A stretch of 64,000 bases of DNA from Homalodisca vitripennis (GCF_021130785.1 NC_060210.1:181772501-181836500); one strand, 5' to 3'; positions 1-11,779 are shown, counted from the first letter of the stretch. Notes: generated by a model not told the origin, from the letters alone. Numbers and translations: made by a program.

Positions 1-612
1 TGATAGGGTTATGAGATTTTGATCGGGATTTCTTGAGAGGGCAAGCGGAGTTTAAGGCAAGTGTCACGATCATGATGAATTTATTGTAGGCTTCCTCAAC
101 ATTTTCACATTCCAAGATCTCCTCCCAGGTCTGTTCAGCGAGGATTGTCCTTAGATTTCTCAGGCTGTTGTTATGGACACATTTTTTCTTAATTGTGGCG
201 ATAAGCTAAATAACTGACCTGTATGATCCGAAATGCCTGTGTGACAAACTTGAAACTCCACCCCATCCTTGCACTCAGAAGTAACACAGAACATATCAAT
301 AGACGAAAAAGTGTCACTTGTGATACGAGTGGGTGGAAGGTCTAACCTTTGAATATTGTAGGTCGCTAAAAATTCACTGAGTTGTAAACTCTCATTGGAT
401 GGTACGAGAGAATCTACGTTAAAATCTCCGACAATGACAATAGTATGCTGATTATTGGATGAAGTCCACGGATCCAGTATAGCTGACAGTGTCTGTAAAG
501 CCGTTGCAAAAGATTCTTTATCTCGTTTTGGGGGGCGGTAGACTCGACTCCTAAAATGTACAGGTTTGACTTGTTGTTTATGTTGACAGTACACCCACAG
601 TACACCGTAAAC
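1..612 (-). pseudogene. LINE endonuclease (EEP) fragment plus linker
   Basis: Remnant of the apurinic-type endonuclease domain of a non-LTR retrotransposon, the enzyme that nicks the target for reverse transcription. Reading the minus strand, a YRPPKR stretch (near 545) is followed by the catalytic VGDFNVDS motif (about 440-410), a PPTRITSDTFSSID block and the ISDHTGQ active-site motif (near 230). After a frame break, a linker reading of the type RTILAEQTWEEILECE continues to the window edge. The same order and similar motifs occur in the LINE at 52.6-55.65 kb (GDINVD, ISDHTAQ, then a similar linker), so both belong to related lineages. The N-terminal endonuclease part is missing, cut off by an unrelated TTAA-flanked sequence at 615. 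It is non-functional and truncated at both ends within the window. Confidence 0.8.
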
Positions 613-614
613 CA

Positions 615-760
615 TTAACCCTTTGCGTTCGAAAGGCCAGCAGCACTGGCTACACCAAAGTTGTAGACAGGTCATGTTAGTTTTGCCGTAGTTTGTCCTT
701 GCAACTAGTATGGCCAGTACAGATGGCCGCAATGCTTTCATTGGCAGCTTGGCAGCCATA
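615..760 (+). mobile_element. Possible piggyBac-like end (TTAA border)
   Basis: The LINE homology stops at a TTAA (615-618), followed by CCCTTTGCGTTCGAAAGGCC, a form typical of piggyBac-superfamily ends (TTAA then CCC/CCT). Just inside is GCCAG-N5-CTGGC (about 637-651), matching the habit of other TTAA elements here of carrying short palindromes near the end. No matching inverted end was found to the right, so the far border is unknown and the end coordinate is arbitrary. Confidence 0.35.
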
Positions 761-924
761 TTTGTTGTTTACCTCCCCAGATCAGAATTATTTTTTAATT
801 CCTTCCTCGTTATTTGCATAGTAAATTAAATGTAGAGCTGGCCATAAAAGTTCCAAGGACAAATTATAAATACTGCCATTGAGTGCATGGAGTTAAATGT
901 TTTAAAATTTTGAAGATAAATTTT

Positions 925-1012
925 GTGTAATTGAAAAAGAAAAAGAAAGAAACACTTCTTTATTGAGGCAAAATTAGGACCATATGGTCCTTTCTTACAT
1001 TTAACCTCTTAA
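925..1012 (-). repeat. Possible LINE 3'-tail remnant
   Basis: On the minus strand this reads as a 3'-UTR-like tail: a GGACCATATGGTCC palindrome, then an AATAAAG polyadenylation-type signal, then an A/G-rich run (AAAGAAAAAGAAAAAG when reverse-complemented). This is how LINE 3' ends commonly look, but no coding part is attached, so the call is tentative. Confidence 0.3.
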
Positions 1013-1861
1013 AAAATTAATCTTAATAATGCAAATCAAGGCTAAGTAAGGAAGGAGGAGGGGAAGGAAGGGGTTAATTGAAGGAGTTAATAAAACTATT
1101 TTTTGAAATAAATTTGGTCTATTCATTACCATTCATACCATTCTCAAAGGTTTTTCCATATTATGTTTGAGACTTATTAATAACTCAACCCAATCACTCA
1201 GCATAATTCATGGTTGTTGACACATCCTAAAACCATGCTTAAAAAAAATCAATTTACCTATGAAGGACTTTACACAACAATTTACTCTATGAGCCTATGA
1301 AAGTGTCGGAAGGTAGCATTCATATTTCTATTGTACAAATATTAAATGACTCACTACTGAAAACCAGTTACATTTTGTGCAGTGTGAAATGTATTTAATG
1401 CAAGTAATATTTCTATTGACAAGCTAAGAAAACTATGACTATATTTAGTTATTTTTTTTATTGTAGATTTTACCTCTATAATTTAACATCTTACAGGATG
1501 GAACCTAAAAGTGATAGATTACAGTGAAATCATAAACATAAATCAATTTATTAATGAAAAGATTCACGTTTTGACTATTATACAAATCCTTCTAACATAA
1601 CAACAACGTGGCAAACTAAACAGCACATATGCATTGCAGAAACACATCACACGCATCACATCAGGTAAGTTGTGTTTATTTCTTTGCAACATACAAATGA
1701 CTTGTGCCTTATATTTCTGTTCTGTATCTCATATTGTGTATATGAATTTGATTTTTTTTCCTCTTCAGTGTCAATGCATATTTATTTTAAATTTGAATTT
1801 TTAACTAATTAAAAGCACCCAGCCACTTAATTTTTGGAATGGGGTAAAAATATTTACAAAT
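1013..1861. other. AT-rich sequence, no gene seen
   Basis: No convincing open reading frame, splice-consistent exon or recognisable repeat. Confidence 0.6.
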
Positions 1862-2600
1862 CTCATCATCAATTTCGGCTTCTAAAGTAAAACAACAACA
1901 GTGAAAATGATTCTCCAAATTGAAGAATAACCAGAAGTCGCACATAGCAAGATCGGGTGAATAAGGGGGGTTTTCCATCGTTTAGATGCATTTTTGCCAA
2001 AAACTCTAAGGTTTTTACAAAAGTGTGAGAAGATGCATTGTTATAGTGCAAAATTAAACCCTTGATGTTCAAGTACTGATGAGCTTGTGGCAAGCATTAT
2101 TCAGCGTACCAACTTGCTGTGACAATCCCTCCAGCTTAAGAGCCTTCACCAGTCCCGCACTTCTGAAGAAAGCAATGTATGTTACTTTCTTCATCAATCG
2201 TTTCTTGAACATTGTGGGATTGGCTCGTCTACAAACAACCATATGCATCTTTCATCTTGAGTTGGACCGTCATAAAATGATTTTTACATCTTATCACCAG
2301 TGACAATTTTGGAAATAAACCAATGACCATAATTATTAAGCGATTTGAAGGTCTGCTGACTGATTCTCATACTCGAAACTTTTCCTCATCTGTCAAATCA
2401 TGAGGTACACATTGAGAAAAAGTTTTTTTTGGCTTTTAAAAAGTCTTGCAATGTTTTGCACTACTGCGGATATAATCCCTGGGAATTCACAATCATTAAA
2501 TAAGTGCAGTTAGTGTCTGACCTCTTGACTCGTAGCGCACATCTGATCAGCATTGTCTTCAGTGACATTGGAATGCAACCTTTCAGAACTTTTGTCGTCT
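1862..2600 (-). pseudogene. Mariner transposase remnant
   Basis: Decayed IS630/Tc1/mariner transposase on the minus strand. With frame corrections it reads, in order, CVPHDLTDEEKF-like and RISQQTFKSLNN-like stretches (near 2400-2350), IVTGDK in place of the usual first catalytic motif TGDE (near 2310), a KKVTYIAFFRSAGLVKALKLEG-type block split over frames (2190-2120), and LILHYNNASSHTFVK (2055-2010), the region of the second catalytic aspartate, here replaced by N. The DNA also carries many frameshifts and stops. The N-terminal helix-turn-helix part is uncertain and the terminal inverted repeats were not found. It is an old, dead copy unlike the other two mariners in its wording, so probably a different subfamily. 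Confidence 0.72.
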
Positions 2601-5600
2601 TGAAGCAAAGTACAGCTCCTTCAAAATTCCAAAAACCACCTAATACCAGTAGCACAAGATGGTGCTAAGAAAAAAAACCAAAAGAAATTTTAAGACTTCT
2701 CTTTAGATAAACTGACTTTAAAATCATAAAAAATAATTACCTGAAAATCATCTCTCGATAACACCATGACTTTACGAAATTGATCTTTCCGAACAGATGC
2801 TATATCTGTCAAACCTCTTCAGACGAAACAAGTACACTGGTAAACCCTGGTAAAGTTGCTGTCAGGTACTGATATGCACTCAGACAATCATATAAAAATG
2901 ATAAGATTATTGCAGTATGCACTGTCTGTCATCTCCTCAAAACTTTCAGAGTGACCCTCTATTATGTGTTTTAAACCTGGTTTGTTTGTTTTGTAATCAG
3001 AATAAATTATAGCAATGAGTTTAACCCAAAAATATAACAATGAGATCTGTCTCCTTCATGCTCAGCAGTTGGAGCAAATAATGAAAATTATCAATTTATT
3101 TACTGCAGATTTGTTATGAAATCAGTACATATGGTTACTCAAAATGGCGTAATCAAGAACTATTTATGGCCCATTTGTAATGAAATTTCATATGTTAAGC
3201 ATGGTATTCAGTTGAGTAGTTTTTGAGTTATCATTATAGAATAAATTAAATACACATTGGTAGACATTAAAATACCCAAATGGAATCATTCTGAAGGATA
3301 GAATAAGTCTACTATCATCCTTTTTGACCTATTTTACTGTGAGAATAAACCACAAATGCTGTTTAACCCCACGAGAATCAGCTAAAAGCAGTATAATGTA
3401 CATAAACAAATTCTTGTCATTAAATGAAGATTTTTGGAGATGGTTCTTTAAACAGCAATTATGATCTTCATACTATTACTGTATAGTAAAGTATTGGATT
3501 GGTGTCTTAGTGCCCATCTTCCACACATACAAAGGCAAATTACAATAATTATATATTTTGTTACCTAATCGTTGTGAAATTTGGGTTGTTTTGTAGTTTT
3601 GGAATACCAATTAAAAATTGTTCCTGCACATATACATTGTCCTCTGAGCTATCTAAGAGAAATACTAATAGGTATTTTGTTATTGTAATACTAATAATGG
3701 AATTCTGATTTTAATTGAAATATTACTATTTTAAATCTAATTCTCTGTGTTGTGGGAGGTGGTGGTATAACATTAATTATTTATAACAATACTACAATTT
3801 TGTATTATTATGTCACTTTTTAATTTGGCATAATAAACCAATGCTTAAAAACAATAGAATAAATTTTTTGTTGTTATGTTAAATTAAGGATGAAATTAAA
3901 AAATGCCCACTGAAGACCTTTTTGGAAAGATTAAAATCCTACTCACTATTACAAACAATAAACCAAATTAATATAAAAATATGTTTTGTTTTTCAATATC
4001 TATATGTGTCTTTACCTCTGTACATATAACGCTCAATAATACTTTATTTTGCAGGATTTTTATTAAGCAATTATTACAACACACTTTGTAACCTCTAAGT
4101 AATAATATTAATTAAGGATTAAATCTAAGGTGAGTTCGTGCCCATACAGTGCTGTGTACCCAGGACAAGGCAGGCTAATATGCATAACCTGAGTTATGTT
4201 CTGATTGTTCGAGAATGATAAAATAACAACAGTGACACTGATGGTTATTAGGTGTTATTATTTCTTCATTATAATTAGACAAAATTAAACACTATTCAGT
4301 TTAGAAAAAAATATTCTCTTCAAAGGAGCGAATTACTTTCTGACTAGTAATTTTAAAAATTAAACAATGATATGTACATATAATTTTATGGATTAGTAAG
4401 AGCTATATCAAACTGTGTTTACATGTTGCTGTTATGTTTACTGATTGAAGGGGTAAAGTAAACATGGGGTTAGCATGGTCAGTATGCCACAAGACAAAAG
4501 AAGAACGAATATGTGGGTCTAGTACCATTCATAATATAATAAGTTAAGTTTCAATATTTTGAAAACAGCATTTTTATTTTTATTGAATTGGCATTAAGGC
4601 CTAAACAAAATTGACATAACAAAATAGAGTCATTATACTCAACATCATCAGTGATGGAGAGGGTTATGCTTGTTTAAAATCCAAACCAAATAAGAAAGCC
4701 AAACAAAGAGCTTGCATGTTTCATCAGCTGTTCTCACAGCGTGTCAGAGCAGGGATGAAAGTTACAATGCAGTTTTTTAAGTTGGCTCAATTTGTCTGAA
4801 TAGTGGACCTGTATCCAGCCCAATTTTATGTTGGTGTATATTCTTTCACAAGTCATAAAAGTAACGACAAAAACATGTTGTGATCTAATTTTTTGTAAGT
4901 AAAATATGAAATTGCATTATATTTATGGATTTTACCTATATAATGTAAAGTAGTTGTACTTAATCTTTAAAAGAAATGTCAGTTCTTTTTCACCTGCCTT
5001 TTAGTGGCAATTGCATTAAATACTCTAAATAAACTGATTTTATCGGCTAATATTCTAGAAAACTAAAATATGGATAAATAAGTAGATTCACTAGGCTATT
5101 TTATTACTAATATCTCATTAACAGTATGTATTTTATATTTATATAATACAGATTCATATTTACGATAGTCCAAATGTTACTTTTATTTACATTTTCACCA
5201 ATATTTGGAAATTTGTGAAATAATAATTATGTGAAAATAATTGAAAATGTGAATGTCAACTTTGACTAAAAAAATAGACTGATTCTAACTAATTGTGGCA
5301 TTTGTGTGTGTTTTAAATATACAAGTACAGCTTTGTATTTGTAATCTTACAGACTTTGTGTCTTAAAGAACTTTTTTAAAATATTTTAGTCATAAGATTG
5401 ATGTTTTCTAGTTTAAATATGTTACTGAACACTTTTACCAATTAGATTAATTCATAAACTGGAAGTATACTATTCCAAAACTAAAATATACTATTGAAAA
5501 CTTTCTTTCAAAACGTATAAAGGATTAAATATTAAGTTAAAATATTACAAGTTTGAGTTATTTAGTAGTGTTGTTTTATTTATATAAACAGCTCTATTTC

Positions 5601-7630
5601 AGACCCCATTCATACTTATTTTGTTGGCATATAAATAATAATATCTACACTAAAAAGTATCTTTTGAAGTATATTAAAATATTTTAAGTTGTGCATATGC
5701 TGTAACATCCATATGGATCGATTTATGTGAATATTTTGCTAACCATATCAGTGCTAACTTCCAGTACACGGACATTAAAAAAAAATGTCAAATTATATAT
5801 TTTTATGTGAATATTATATTAATTTACAGTAAAAATTAATGTTCTTGAAATTAAACGTATTATGTAGTGCACAAACACAGCTGATCAATCAGGAGCAGTA
5901 ATGACGGTTTATATAATCAATATGGATGGACAAACATTTTTCAAAACGCTTTAATATTTCAATTTCTGTGGATAATTTGATAGAAATTGGTAGATATGTT
6001 GAAAATAAAATGTTTTTTTTGCCTTGGTTTCATTGAGTGTGGGATTTTTAGTACTGCTCTAAGTGTCAATACTAAAACATTTTAAATTAAATATTCAGTG
6101 TTAGATTTTTGTTTTGTTTTTTATGTTTCTTATATTTTAAAACACTTTTGAATATAAAATGTTAATAAACATATTTTATCCACAAAACAAAAATAGAATT
6201 ATAAAATTTGACCAATAAATTTTAACTCCTAAAAAGGCACAGTATTTTTGGGTAACATCTCTAGCATAGGCACTTTAGACTAGACTTCAAAGAAAATGTA
6301 TGCCACTGAATGGGTTAAACATATATCACGTATTCATAGCTTTATTTCAATGTTTCTATGATTTTCCTATGATTCTACTTTATCCTTAAACTAATTTTCT
6401 TTATATATATTCTATTCTGTTCTATATTATGTTATTGGTGTCGATTAGTTATATTACATTTTGATGATGTTCATTAGCTTGAATATTTTAGATTATATTT
6501 TTAATTTGATGTGTTATACAAGGCTATTAAGTTAATACATCCTCTTAACTTTTTAAATAATTAATGAAATCAAAAACATTAAGCATTAACCTTTAATTAA
6601 TGTTTGACTGCAAGTATCTTTCAAAATTACACTCAGTATCCCAAAATGGGGATAGTAAGGAAACTCAAAATTTGTAAATAGAAACCCCATCTGTAAATCC
6701 ATATCATTAAACAATGGAAAACTGGAATCCAGTATCATTTAAAACAAAAATTACCTATAAGTGTGACCAATTAAATTTAGGAATTTCAAATTTTCGCTTA
6801 AAAAGCATATCCTAATCAATGAATATAGTAGAGGTTGTAGTTAAATAATGCTGAAAAATGATTTTTAAATGTTACGTTAAAAATTATAAAAATTCACTTT
6901 TTTTATATAAGTGCTTAACTTTTAATGAAAATTATAGAGTATTACCAGCTGAAAACAGGGATGTCACAGGCATATCTCTTCTAAATGGCATAGCACTCAT
7001 AAGATAAATGATCGCCATTCCATTTCGCATTATCATAGGACTCCTTCATATTGCATCATAAATGCTCTCACTACAAAAGCTAACAGATTCTGACTTAAGT
7101 ATTCCTGCCCCTAGCCTAAGATAGTTCAAATGTCACTGAAATCTTTTGAGATTTTCAATTTTTTTAAATCATGCAATTTTGCATGGAAACTAAAATGGGA
7201 ATCTTGTAACACAGTCATACACAGTAATTTACATTTCAGTTAAATCCTTAAAAGAAACATCTGCTGTTTTATAGGCCATCTGGCTCGGTTTTCATTCTTG
7301 GAAAGTATAAATATCTGTAAACTGATCTCTATTTGACACATTATCCCATTTCCTTCATTCAGTCTAAGAATAATATCAACTTAAAAATGTAATCAGTGTT
7401 GTATTTATTATAAGTGCAAGTCAGTTTTGTGATTCCACTTGCATCGATCAGAGGTCAAACTTGCTTGTTTTCTCAAATTATAGTCATGGAGGGAAAGGGT
7501 AATAGATTTCTTTTGTTTGTCACTCTTGTAATTCCCTTGTGGCCACAGTGTCAAAAGAACTCAGTATTGGACATGTTACATGCACATATTGATATTTTTT
7601 TATCATTAAGTGAATTTTATAACAATACAA
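2601..7630. other. 5-kb AT-rich stretch without recognisable gene
   Basis: Very AT-rich and dense in stops in all frames. There are isolated splice-like sequences (for example a strong donor AAG|GTGAGT near 4130), but no exon could be paired with them. The 97-aa open frame at 7414-7707 runs into the mariner end and has no recognisable domain. It could hold introns or untranslated exons of unseen genes. Confidence 0.55.
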
Positions 7631-7631
7631 A

Positions 7632-8369
7632 GTCTGTTCAAAAAATAACGCTTTTTTTTTTAATTATTGATTTATTTATTAATCTCAATTTTTTCCCTTC
7701 AAAGTAATCCCCATTAGATATTATACACTTGTGCAAACATTTCTTCCAATCCTCTCAGCACTTCAAAAAATTGTTTATTGTGATCTTGTTCACCTTCTCC
7801 TTCGATGCCGTCTTTATCTCGTCAATCGTAGCGTAGCGTTGTACTTTCATGCCTCTTCAGTTTCAGGAACAAAAAAAATGACAGGGGGCCAGATCTGAAG
7901 AATGCGACATCATTATATGTTTGTTTTTGCCAAAAAGTTGTGTACAAGTAATAATGTATGGGCAGGGACGTTATCGTGGTGCAAAAGGCAATTTTTTGTT
8001 CTTCTACAAATCTGGGAGTTTTTAGCGGATTGATTCGCGAAAATTGTGCATAACTTCAAGATAATATTACGTATTAACAGTTCTACTCTGTGGCAAGAAC
8101 TCATGATGCACCATGCCCCTGCAATTGAAAAAAACTGTTAGCAAAACTTTCACATTCAACTGAACTTGGTCTTGGCTCGTGTGGCAGCTTCCATTGGGGT
8201 GATTGAGCTTCGGTTTCTATGTCATAACCCTACAACATAACCCATGATTCGTTACCGGTCGAAATTGAGCTATTTAGGTCGAATTTCACAGTGGCCCCTC
8301 TCATGCCCAAATCATTGGTAAAAATCAAATGGCCCGAGCTAATTGATATGTTTAGGTCCTCTGCAACTT
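7632..8369 (-). pseudogene. Mariner (DD34D-type) transposase remnant, 5'-truncated
   Basis: Minus-strand mariner transposase in several frames. From its 5' side it reads VAEDLNISISSGHLIFTNDL (helix-turn-helix region, about 8365-8300), then after an internal deletion TGNESWV (first catalytic motif, D changed to N), GYDIETEAQSPQWK, FQLQGHG, and CLLHHDNVPAHTLLLVHNFL (second catalytic D, near 7975). The third motif is degraded. The end reads FLKCWEDWKK and SNGDYFEGK, typical of the mariner C-terminus. A terminal sequence (TCTGTTCAAAAAATAACGC, + strand) marks the 3' border near 7632. The upstream side stops abruptly at the (C15A)6 array, so the N-terminus and the other inverted repeat are missing. 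Confidence 0.82.
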
Positions 8370-8466
8370 CCCCCCCCCCCCCCCCACCCCCCCCCCCCCC
8401 CACCCCCCCCCCCCCCCACCCCCCCCCCCCCCCACCCCCCCCCCCCCCCACCCCCCCCCCCCCCCA
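8370..8466. repeat. (C15A)6 perfect 16-bp tandem array
   Basis: Adenines sit at 8386, 8402, 8418, 8434, 8450 and 8466, exactly 16 bases apart, with only C between. It starts with a run of 16 C. It separates a mariner remnant from a 5'-truncated Penelope-like element. A second array with the same unit and copy number lies at 63368-63468. The G-rich complement would be strongly quadruplex-prone. Open frames through it (poly-Pro or poly-Gly) are artefacts of composition. Confidence 0.97.
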
Positions 8467-8469
8467 CCC

Positions 8470-9389
8470 ATTTCAATATTTCTAAAAATCTTGTTACGTT
8501 TTTAGATGTCGATGTGTTTTTAGAGCAGGGACACCTTAAAACGAAAATCCATGTCAAAGATACAAATCCAATGCAGTATTTACATTACTCAAGCTGCCAT
8601 CCTGGTTACGTTAAAAAATCTATTCCGAAAAGTCTAACAAAGAGACTCTGCTCTAATAATCAGGATTATTATTGTCACACTGAAAAATTAAAAAATGTTT
8701 TTAGAAATAGAGGATATCCTAACAAAATTGTAAATAATAACATGCAAAAATCAAAAAACTCTACTCCTAGGAATTATAAAAACCAAGGAAAATTTATTAC
8801 CACCTATCATCCAAAATTATACAAAATTAATGGTATGATAAAAACTGCACACAATATTCTACAAGCTTCACCTGTAACCAAAAATGTGTTTACTAATCCA
8901 CCTAAAGTAATTTTTAAAAAGCCTCAAAATTTGAAAAACATATTAGTAAGACCAAAACTACCCTCTGATGAGCTAACTCAAAATTTAAACAAACCTTTTG
9001 GCTGTGAACCCTGTTTTAAGCCTCGCTGCAAAACATGTAATTTAATAATAAGTTCAAAACATTTCTGTAGCAACACAACGAAAAGAAATTATCCGATAGT
9101 TGGTAAAATGACTTGTGAATCCAGCAATGTCATTTACCAATTGTCATGTAAAGACTGTCCGAAGGACTACATTGGTCAGACCATAACTCCATTGCACATT
9201 AGAATGAACAAAAATCGCAGCGATACAAATCTTAAAATTAAATCAAATCCTATTTCGGCCCATGCAATGGTGCATAACAAAAAATTCGATGAATGCTTTT
9301 CTCTAAAAAGTATTAACAAAATTCAGAACCCCCATAAACTTAAAATAAATTATTTAGAAATAGCTCATCAGAGGGTGCTACAAAACTAA
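8470..9389 (+). CDS. Penelope-like RT C-terminus and GIY-YIG endonuclease (partial)
   Basis: Open frame for the C-terminal third of a Penelope-like polyprotein. It begins in frame with FLDVDVFLEQGHLKTKIHVK and NPMQYLHYSSCHPGYVKKSI, the region after the RT palm, with SLTKRLCSNNQDYY and FRNRGYPNKIV following. A cysteine cluster CEPCFKPRCKTC (near 9003-9038) precedes the endonuclease: NVIYQLSCKDCPKDYIGQT contains the split GIY (here VIY) and YIG motifs, with R in LHIRMNKNRSD as candidate catalytic arginine. An SAHAMVHNKK stretch and a LEIAHQRVLQN end follow. There is no genuine start codon: the frame is open upstream only because the C/A array has no stops. The frame is intact over about 300 codons, so this copy is fairly young, but without the RT core it cannot transpose by itself. 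Some decay is possible just after the stop, where the usual C-terminal residues may continue. Confidence 0.85.
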
Positions 9390-9701
9390 ACATCCGGATG
9401 GTCTAAATTTAAGGTACGGATAGCAGTATGTATAAATTACACGTTACAATTTTAATTTATAACATTACACATTTAACTACAAATTTAATTTATAACTTTA
9501 TATTCCTTGTATTACGCAAAATTATTTACTCTTTGTACGTAATTCAAAATTAGTTTTATTAACATATGACGTTTCTTTTGTTTATTATTTTTTTGTTGAT
9601 ATATTTACTTATTTACCTACTGTATATCTCTTGAAAATGTCTTACGACGAAGTATAGAGAATTTTTATGTTCTTTTCTTTTATTTTTTTCTATCTTATTG
9701 A

Positions 9702-9702
<1 letters not shown>

Positions 9703-9759
<57 letters not shown>
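9703..9759. repeat. (TA)n microsatellite
   Basis: Uninterrupted TA dinucleotides, about 28 copies, in the 3' region of the Penelope-like element. Confidence 0.95.
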
Positions 9760-9764
<5 letters not shown>

Positions 9765-9824
9765 CTGTGTTGTGTTGTGTAATTTTAATTCTATTACAAA
9801 GTCATCCACTACCAAGGCTACTGA

Positions 9825-9862
9825 GGTCTGACGATGAAGGTTAGCCTTCAAAACATGTCACC
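9825..9862 (+). ncRNA. Hammerhead-ribozyme-like motif (degenerate)
   Basis: The parts of a type I hammerhead appear in order: stem I strand GGT (9825-9827), conserved CTGACGA (9828-9834, fits CUGANGA), stem II TGAAGG/TTAG/CCTTCA (9835-9850), then AAAAC where GAAAC is expected (9850-9854), a two-pair stem III AC/AT/GT, cleavage-site C at 9859, and ACC (9860-9862) pairing with the GGT. The only core departure is G12 to A at 9850, consistent with CpG decay of TTCGAAAC to TTCAAAAC. It lies 436 bases after the Penelope-like stop codon, as expected for that family. The G12A change would probably abolish cleavage. Confidence 0.62.
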
Positions 9863-10812
9863 ATAACTATTAAGACAACATGAATTTGGATTGAATTGAT
9901 GGTAGGATATAACCAATTATATTTTTAGTAATTCAAATGGATCCTGGACTAACCACAATGAATTATAACGGTAGTTTTTTTGTTGTAAAAGCATTTATAG
10001 TGTAATATGATGGAGGCCTACGATGATTAAAAAATGGAAATAACCATATATCAAGTATAAACATTATTCTAGTTTTTATGGTAAAGGGTTCATAGGTCAA
10101 GCAAAATTGTGAGTTGCTCTTATTATTCAGGTTTTTGTTGAGTTTGTTTATGCCCAGATTAATAAAATTAGTTCTACAAAGGTATGACTATCTATAAACC
10201 TGATACAGTGCATTATATGACCTTGCTTTCAATCTCTATTACCTTGCTTCCATCTCTGTTTGCTGTAGTACCCTATTTTCTTGGTTCAATGTAGGTGTTA
10301 TATAAATTTATTTATACATAATTGGTATAGTATGTCTCTTCAGTGCAAAACAGTCTCACTGTCTCCCTTTGATGTTTTCCTGCAATAAAGAGTTGCTCTC
10401 TGTGACTTGTGCATTGCTTTGTGATTAAATTTGGAATAATCACGGCCTCACCTGTGATTGTTTGTTTGTTCAAATTATAGTCAAAAAATCAATGGTTCAT
10501 AGAGTTATATTGGTGCCGCTCACTAAATGGTTTGTTACTGCTGCTGACTATAATAAAAGTCATATAATACTACTGTCATTACTATTTACAGCACACTGTG
10601 ATAGATTATATTTTTTTTCATGCAAATGTACAATTCTGGAATAAGTTGTCTTATAATAAACAGTATTTCATTCTAAAAATAAGAATATTTTCTGATATCT
10701 ATCTGTCCACTTGATTGATTTTGTGTGATTGAGTATCAGATATCCAAACACCTAAACACACAAATGTCGTTCTTCACCTACTTTTCTTTTTTTATATTAA
10801 TGAGGTATATAC

Positions 10813-10845
<33 letters not shown>

Positions 10846-10996
10846 CATACTGTATATATAAACTGTGTGTTAGTTGAAATATTTTCATAAACCCTGCAAT
10901 TAAACATTAGATTACTGTAGTTTTGTTACGTAAAACTAGTTCTGTAGTTCAGTCCAGTTTCAACCCTTATATTGTAATTTTGCCACTTTTTAGGTC
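9863..10996. other. Region upstream of gene 1, no coding exon seen
   Basis: AT-rich, with interrupted TA/TACA repeats at about 10805-10860. It ends in a pyrimidine-rich stretch and TTTTTAG (AG at 10992-10993), a good 3' splice site only three bases before the gene 1 start codon. This suggests an untranslated first exon and promoter farther upstream that I could not locate. Confidence 0.5.
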
Positions 10997-11694
10997 ATGC
11001 CACGGACACGTAAAAAATCTTATAGACAGAAACAAAATGCTAGACGTAAGAAATTACAACTAGAGACTCCTGAACATAAGGCTCTCCGACTAGAAAAGAA
11101 CAGAACACGAGCAGCCATAAGACGTGCTGGTGAAAATGAATTACAAAGAGAAATTCGCTTAGCAAAGGATAGAGCAAGACAGAACACTGTTAGAGCAAGT
11201 CGAAGATCTACTGAGAAATCTGTTTATAATAGACTAAAGTTTCTTGAAAATGATTCTACTTTTAATGAATTAACAATAAAACAAAGTCTTGTTTATGAAC
11301 GATTAAAAGCGCAACGAGAAGCAGCTGCTGTAAGGCAGGCTGAGCGCCGTCGCCAGGAAACTCCTGAGCAGAGAGCTATCCGTCTAGAGAAGGATAGGAT
11401 CAGAGTGGCTATGTCTCGTGCAAATGAGACTGAAGAAGCAAGAGCTATTCGTCTTGCCCGCCAACGTCATCAAGTTAATGCTGCTCGTTTGCGTTTGAAA
11501 TATAAAGCTCAGCTACTACCTGGGCAGGTTGATACTATTAACAGTCTACAAAATAAACCAATTTTTGATCCAATACATAAGATGTTTGAAAACCAATTTA
11601 ATAATCTAAATAATGACAATTTTATTGAACAATCAAGAGCAATAGCTGAATTTCACGGAATATACCATCAACTTAAGACCTACACTTCATTAAG
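10997..11694 (+). CDS. Gene 1 exon 1: STPR-repeat protein, N-terminal basic half
   Basis: Start codon at 10997 lies three bases after a 3' splice site; it opens MPRTRKKSYRQKQNARRKK. Four 23-residue repeats follow in two tandem pairs, residues 23-45 and 46-68, then 121-143 and 144-166, each with the pattern E-T-x-E-x-x-A-x-R-L-x-x-x-R-x-R plus a closing R-A. This matches the STPR repeat (score and three amino acid peptide repeat) known from silkworm FMBP-1, where tandem copies bind DNA. A linker of about 50 residues separates the pairs. After residue 166 comes a less basic part ending near TYTSL. The donor AG|GTAATT at 11694/11695 leaves phase 2. Joined with the exons at 11780, 24193, 27606 and 30246 it predicts 371 aa. 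The likely role is a nuclear DNA-binding or regulatory protein; the target is unknown. A transposon origin (Helitron-like N-terminus) is possible. Confidence 0.8.
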
Positions 11695-11779
11695 GTAATT
11701 TTTTTTCTGAACTGTCATTGATTTAAACTACTCGTCTTGATTAAAAAGATTTTTAATTTGTACCATAATTATGTTACAG

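Larger units (their letters stand above)
8467..9862 (+). mobile_element. Penelope-like retroelement, 5'-truncated
   Basis: Comprises the C-terminal coding part (8470-9389), an AT-rich 3' region with a (TA)n run, and a hammerhead-like motif at 9825-9862. Established knowledge: Penelope-like elements fuse a telomerase-like reverse transcriptase to a GIY-YIG endonuclease and often carry hammerhead ribozymes in their terminal repeats. The fingers and palm of the reverse transcriptase are absent; homology begins directly after the (C15A)6 array. Confidence 0.8.

Noticed and set aside
7414..7707. 97-aa plus-strand frame
   Set aside because: Its second half overlaps the mariner 3' end and the first half has no recognisable features.
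8230..8557. Poly-Pro, poly-Gly and poly-His open frames across the C/A array
   Set aside because: They exist only because the C15A array lacks stops in all frames; real homology starts outside the array.
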